From an uncultured Collinsella sp. (GTDB lineage Bacteria > Actinomycetota > Coriobacteriia > Coriobacteriales > Coriobacteriaceae), in assembly GCA_902478765.1 (NCBI GenBank), contig CABSMN010000006.1, positions 1 to 15,363 of the forward strand: a stretch of DNA of 15,363 nt. Direction: 5' to 3'. How positions within the stretch are numbered: position 1 is the first letter of the stretch; each line of letters opens with the position of its first letter. Positions 14,230-15,363 of the stretch are shown piece after piece. The translations under genes and the position numbers were made by a program. The notes below the pieces were generated by a model. The model had not been told where the DNA came from, did no database searches, and worked only from the letters and a program-made list of their open reading frames with translations.

Positions 14230-14261
14230 TGGGACGGGACTTTTTTGACTACCCCGTCCCA
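14230..14261. repeat. Hairpin with GGGACGGG arms
   Basis: TGGGACGGG (14230-14238) and CCCGTCCCA (14253-14261) form a perfect 9-bp stem around a 14-nt loop containing TTTTTT. The flanks GATTT and GAAAATC extend the symmetry imperfectly. It lies 33 nt after the stop of the small protein gene on the minus strand. It may be a terminator-like end or a dispersed intergenic repeat. Confidence 0.55.
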
Positions 14262-14294
14262 GAAAATCATCGCCAAATTAGCTACTTGATGCAA

Positions 14295-14489
14295 CTAGCG
14301 CCAGGGGTCGGCTTCGAACAGCGGCTCGCGCTCGGGGCGGCGGTCGCTGTAGGGATCGTAGCCGTCGTCGTCCTCGTTCTCGGCACGAATGTAGGGGTCG
14401 CGCGGCTTGGGTGCCGGTTTAGGCGCAGGCTTGGGTGCGGCGGGTGCGGCATCGGTCGCCGGCGCGCTTGTCTTGATCTCGTCTTTCAT
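14295..14489 (-). CDS. Small Pro/Ala/Lys-rich acidic-tailed protein
   Basis: The predicted protein has 64 residues: a short start MKDEIKTSAPATDAAPAA, three PKPAP-type repeats (about 20-31), then an acidic segment with AENEDDDGYDPYSD and an end EPLFEADPWR. No transmembrane segment, signal peptide or Cys is present. ATG at 14489 is chosen because AGGAG lies 8 nt upstream; two earlier in-frame ATGs (14507 and 14495) overlap or crowd that site. It follows clpB on the same strand after a strong terminator, so it probably has its own promoter. I do not recognise a family. The patterned, low-complexity composition and good ribosome binding site support a real gene, but chance is possible in GC-rich DNA. 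Confidence 0.6.
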   Translation of the reverse strand: MKDEIKTSAPATDAAPAAPKPAPKPAPKPRDPYIRAENEDDDGYDPYSDRRPEREPLFEADPWR

Positions 14490-14536
14490 CTGCATAGCTC
14501 CTTGCATCGCATCCGTTCAGCATTATCGATTGTCGC

Positions 14537-14576
14537 ACGAAAAAGGGCGGCGGACCCCATTGGATCCGCCGCCCTT
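14537..14576 (-). terminator. Rho-independent terminator of clpB
   Basis: The perfect 12-bp stem AAGGGCGGCGGA / TCCGCCGCCCTT (14543-14554 with 14565-14576), with an inner CC/GG pair, is followed on the minus strand by a run of T. It lies 44 nt after the clpB stop and separates clpB from the small gene downstream. Confidence 0.92.
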
Positions 14577-14620
14577 GGCGTTTAGAGACGACTGGCAGAT
14601 TTTAAGGCATGGCCCAAAAT

Positions 14621-15363
14621 CTACTCGGCGTCGGGGACCTCGTAGGTGGCTGCCGGCGTGTTGTCACACACGACGGTAAAACCGCCGTCCTTGTCGACAT
14701 CGACCGTCACCTGATCGCCCTCGCGCACCGTACCGTCGATGATAGCGGCGGCAATGGCATCCACGACCTCGCGCTGCACGAGACGCTTGAGCGGACGGGC
14801 GCCAAAGACCGGGTCCAGGCCGCCCACGGCGAGCATCTGCTTGGCCGCCGGGGTGATGGCAAGCGTCATGCGCTCCTTGGCCAGACGCGCGCGGACGTCG
14901 GCGAGCTGGATGTCGACGATCTTTTCAATCTGCGCCATGCCGAGCGGATGGAACACCACGATATCGTCGATACGGTTGAGGAACTCGGGGCGGAAGGTCT
15001 GAGCCATGGCGGCGTCGACCTGATGGCGCATCTCCTCCTCGTCCTTACCGGACAGATCGGCGATGGCCTTGGAGCCCACGTTAGACGTCATGATGATGAT
15101 CGTGTTCTTGAAGGACACCTGGCGACCCTGGCCATCGGTCAGACGGCCGTCATCAAGCACCTGCAGCAGCACGTTAAAGACATCCGGATGAGCTTTCTCC
15201 ATCTCGTCGAGCAAAATCACGGAGTACGGACGACGGCGCACGGCCTCGGTAAGCTGGCCGCCCTCGTCGTAACCCACGTATCCCGGAGGCGCACCGATCA
15301 GACGTTGGACGCTGAACTTCTCCATGTACTCGGACGTGTCGATACGCACGAGAGCACGCTCGT
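14621..15363 (-). CDS. clpB: ATP-dependent chaperone ClpB, C-terminal part
   Basis: The frame enters from the right edge as [21 protein letters not shown] and runs 247 codons to the stop at 14621, so the N-terminal domain, first AAA domain and middle domain are outside the window. Visible parts belong to the second AAA domain: pore loop [15 protein letters not shown] with its Tyr, Walker [15 protein letters not shown], sensor 1 TSNVGS, sensor 2 GARPLKR, and the C-terminal small domain. ClpB is a hexameric disaggregase that acts with DnaK on heat-damaged proteins. The N-terminal Met of the largest closed frame (GTG at 15349) is internal, not the start. RIDTSEYM in place of the common RIDMSEYM is a mild variant. 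A terminator follows at 14537-14576. Confidence 0.95.
   Translation of the reverse strand, partial: ERALVRIDTSEYMEKFSVQRLIGAPPGYVGYDEGGQLTEAVRRRPYSVILLDEMEKAHPDVFNVLLQVLDDGRLTDGQGRQVSFKNTIIIMTSNVGSKAIADLSGKDEEEMRHQVDAAMAQTFRPEFLNRIDDIVVFHPLGMAQIEKIVDIQLADVRARLAKERMTLAITPAAKQMLAVGGLDPVFGARPLKRLVQREVVDAIAAAIIDGTVREGDQVTVDVDKDGGFTVVCDNTPAATYEVPDAE

Noticed and set aside
14172..14260. Complete tRNA-Ser gene
   Set aside because: Only the first 20 or so bases resemble one. No anticodon arm, T arm or pairing acceptor end could be found.

Overview
The window looks like chromosome of a gut actinobacterium of class Coriobacteriia, most likely Collinsella or a close relative. The basis is recognition of protein families and style: GC-rich coding, a mannose-family PTS operon ending in a DUF956 gene, and a Cys-rich Fe-S/GltD-like flavoprotein. 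No 16S rRNA or other decisive marker is present, so the genus is an inference.

Layout. (1) Positions 1-1760 look like the end of an accessory element: a membrane-anchored surface protein cut by the left edge, a divergent small controller-type HTH gene with a tandem operator, then a gene-free stretch with a 70-nt stem-loop and clustered GGGTGAAA/TTTCACCC motifs. This stops at the 3' end of tRNA-Arg(CCU) (1761-1836), a classic integration target. (2) Positions 1971-5253, minus strand, hold a complete mannose-family PTS operon: IIAB, IIC, IID, an internal terminator, then DUF956 (ManO-like). (3) Positions 5591-9841 hold hypA, a 925-residue multi-cluster Fe-S/flavin oxidoreductase, and a divergent TetR regulator. 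(4) Positions 9905-10912 encode a polytopic membrane protein in the same direction as tetR, closed by a strong terminator. (5) Positions 11143-12621 encode a second membrane-anchored protein that shares an extracellular module with the one at the left edge; its start is bracketed by an exact 26-bp direct repeat. (6) Positions 12698-14050, minus strand, encode a stand-alone AAA/DUF4143 ATPase with a large dyad centred on its -10 box. (7) Positions 14295-15363, minus strand, hold a small Pro/Ala-rich protein gene, a terminator, and the C-terminal part of ClpB running off the right edge.

How the genes work together. The PTS operon imports and phosphorylates a hexose-type sugar. The flavoprotein, TetR regulator and membrane protein form a divergent locus with two matched palindromes between the first two genes; I read it as an inducible electron-transfer system of unknown substrate. 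This is the best candidate here for an undescribed system. HypA supplies nickel to hydrogenase maturation, but no hydrogenase is in view. The island end, the repeat-flanked surface gene and the lone ATPase are accessory in character.
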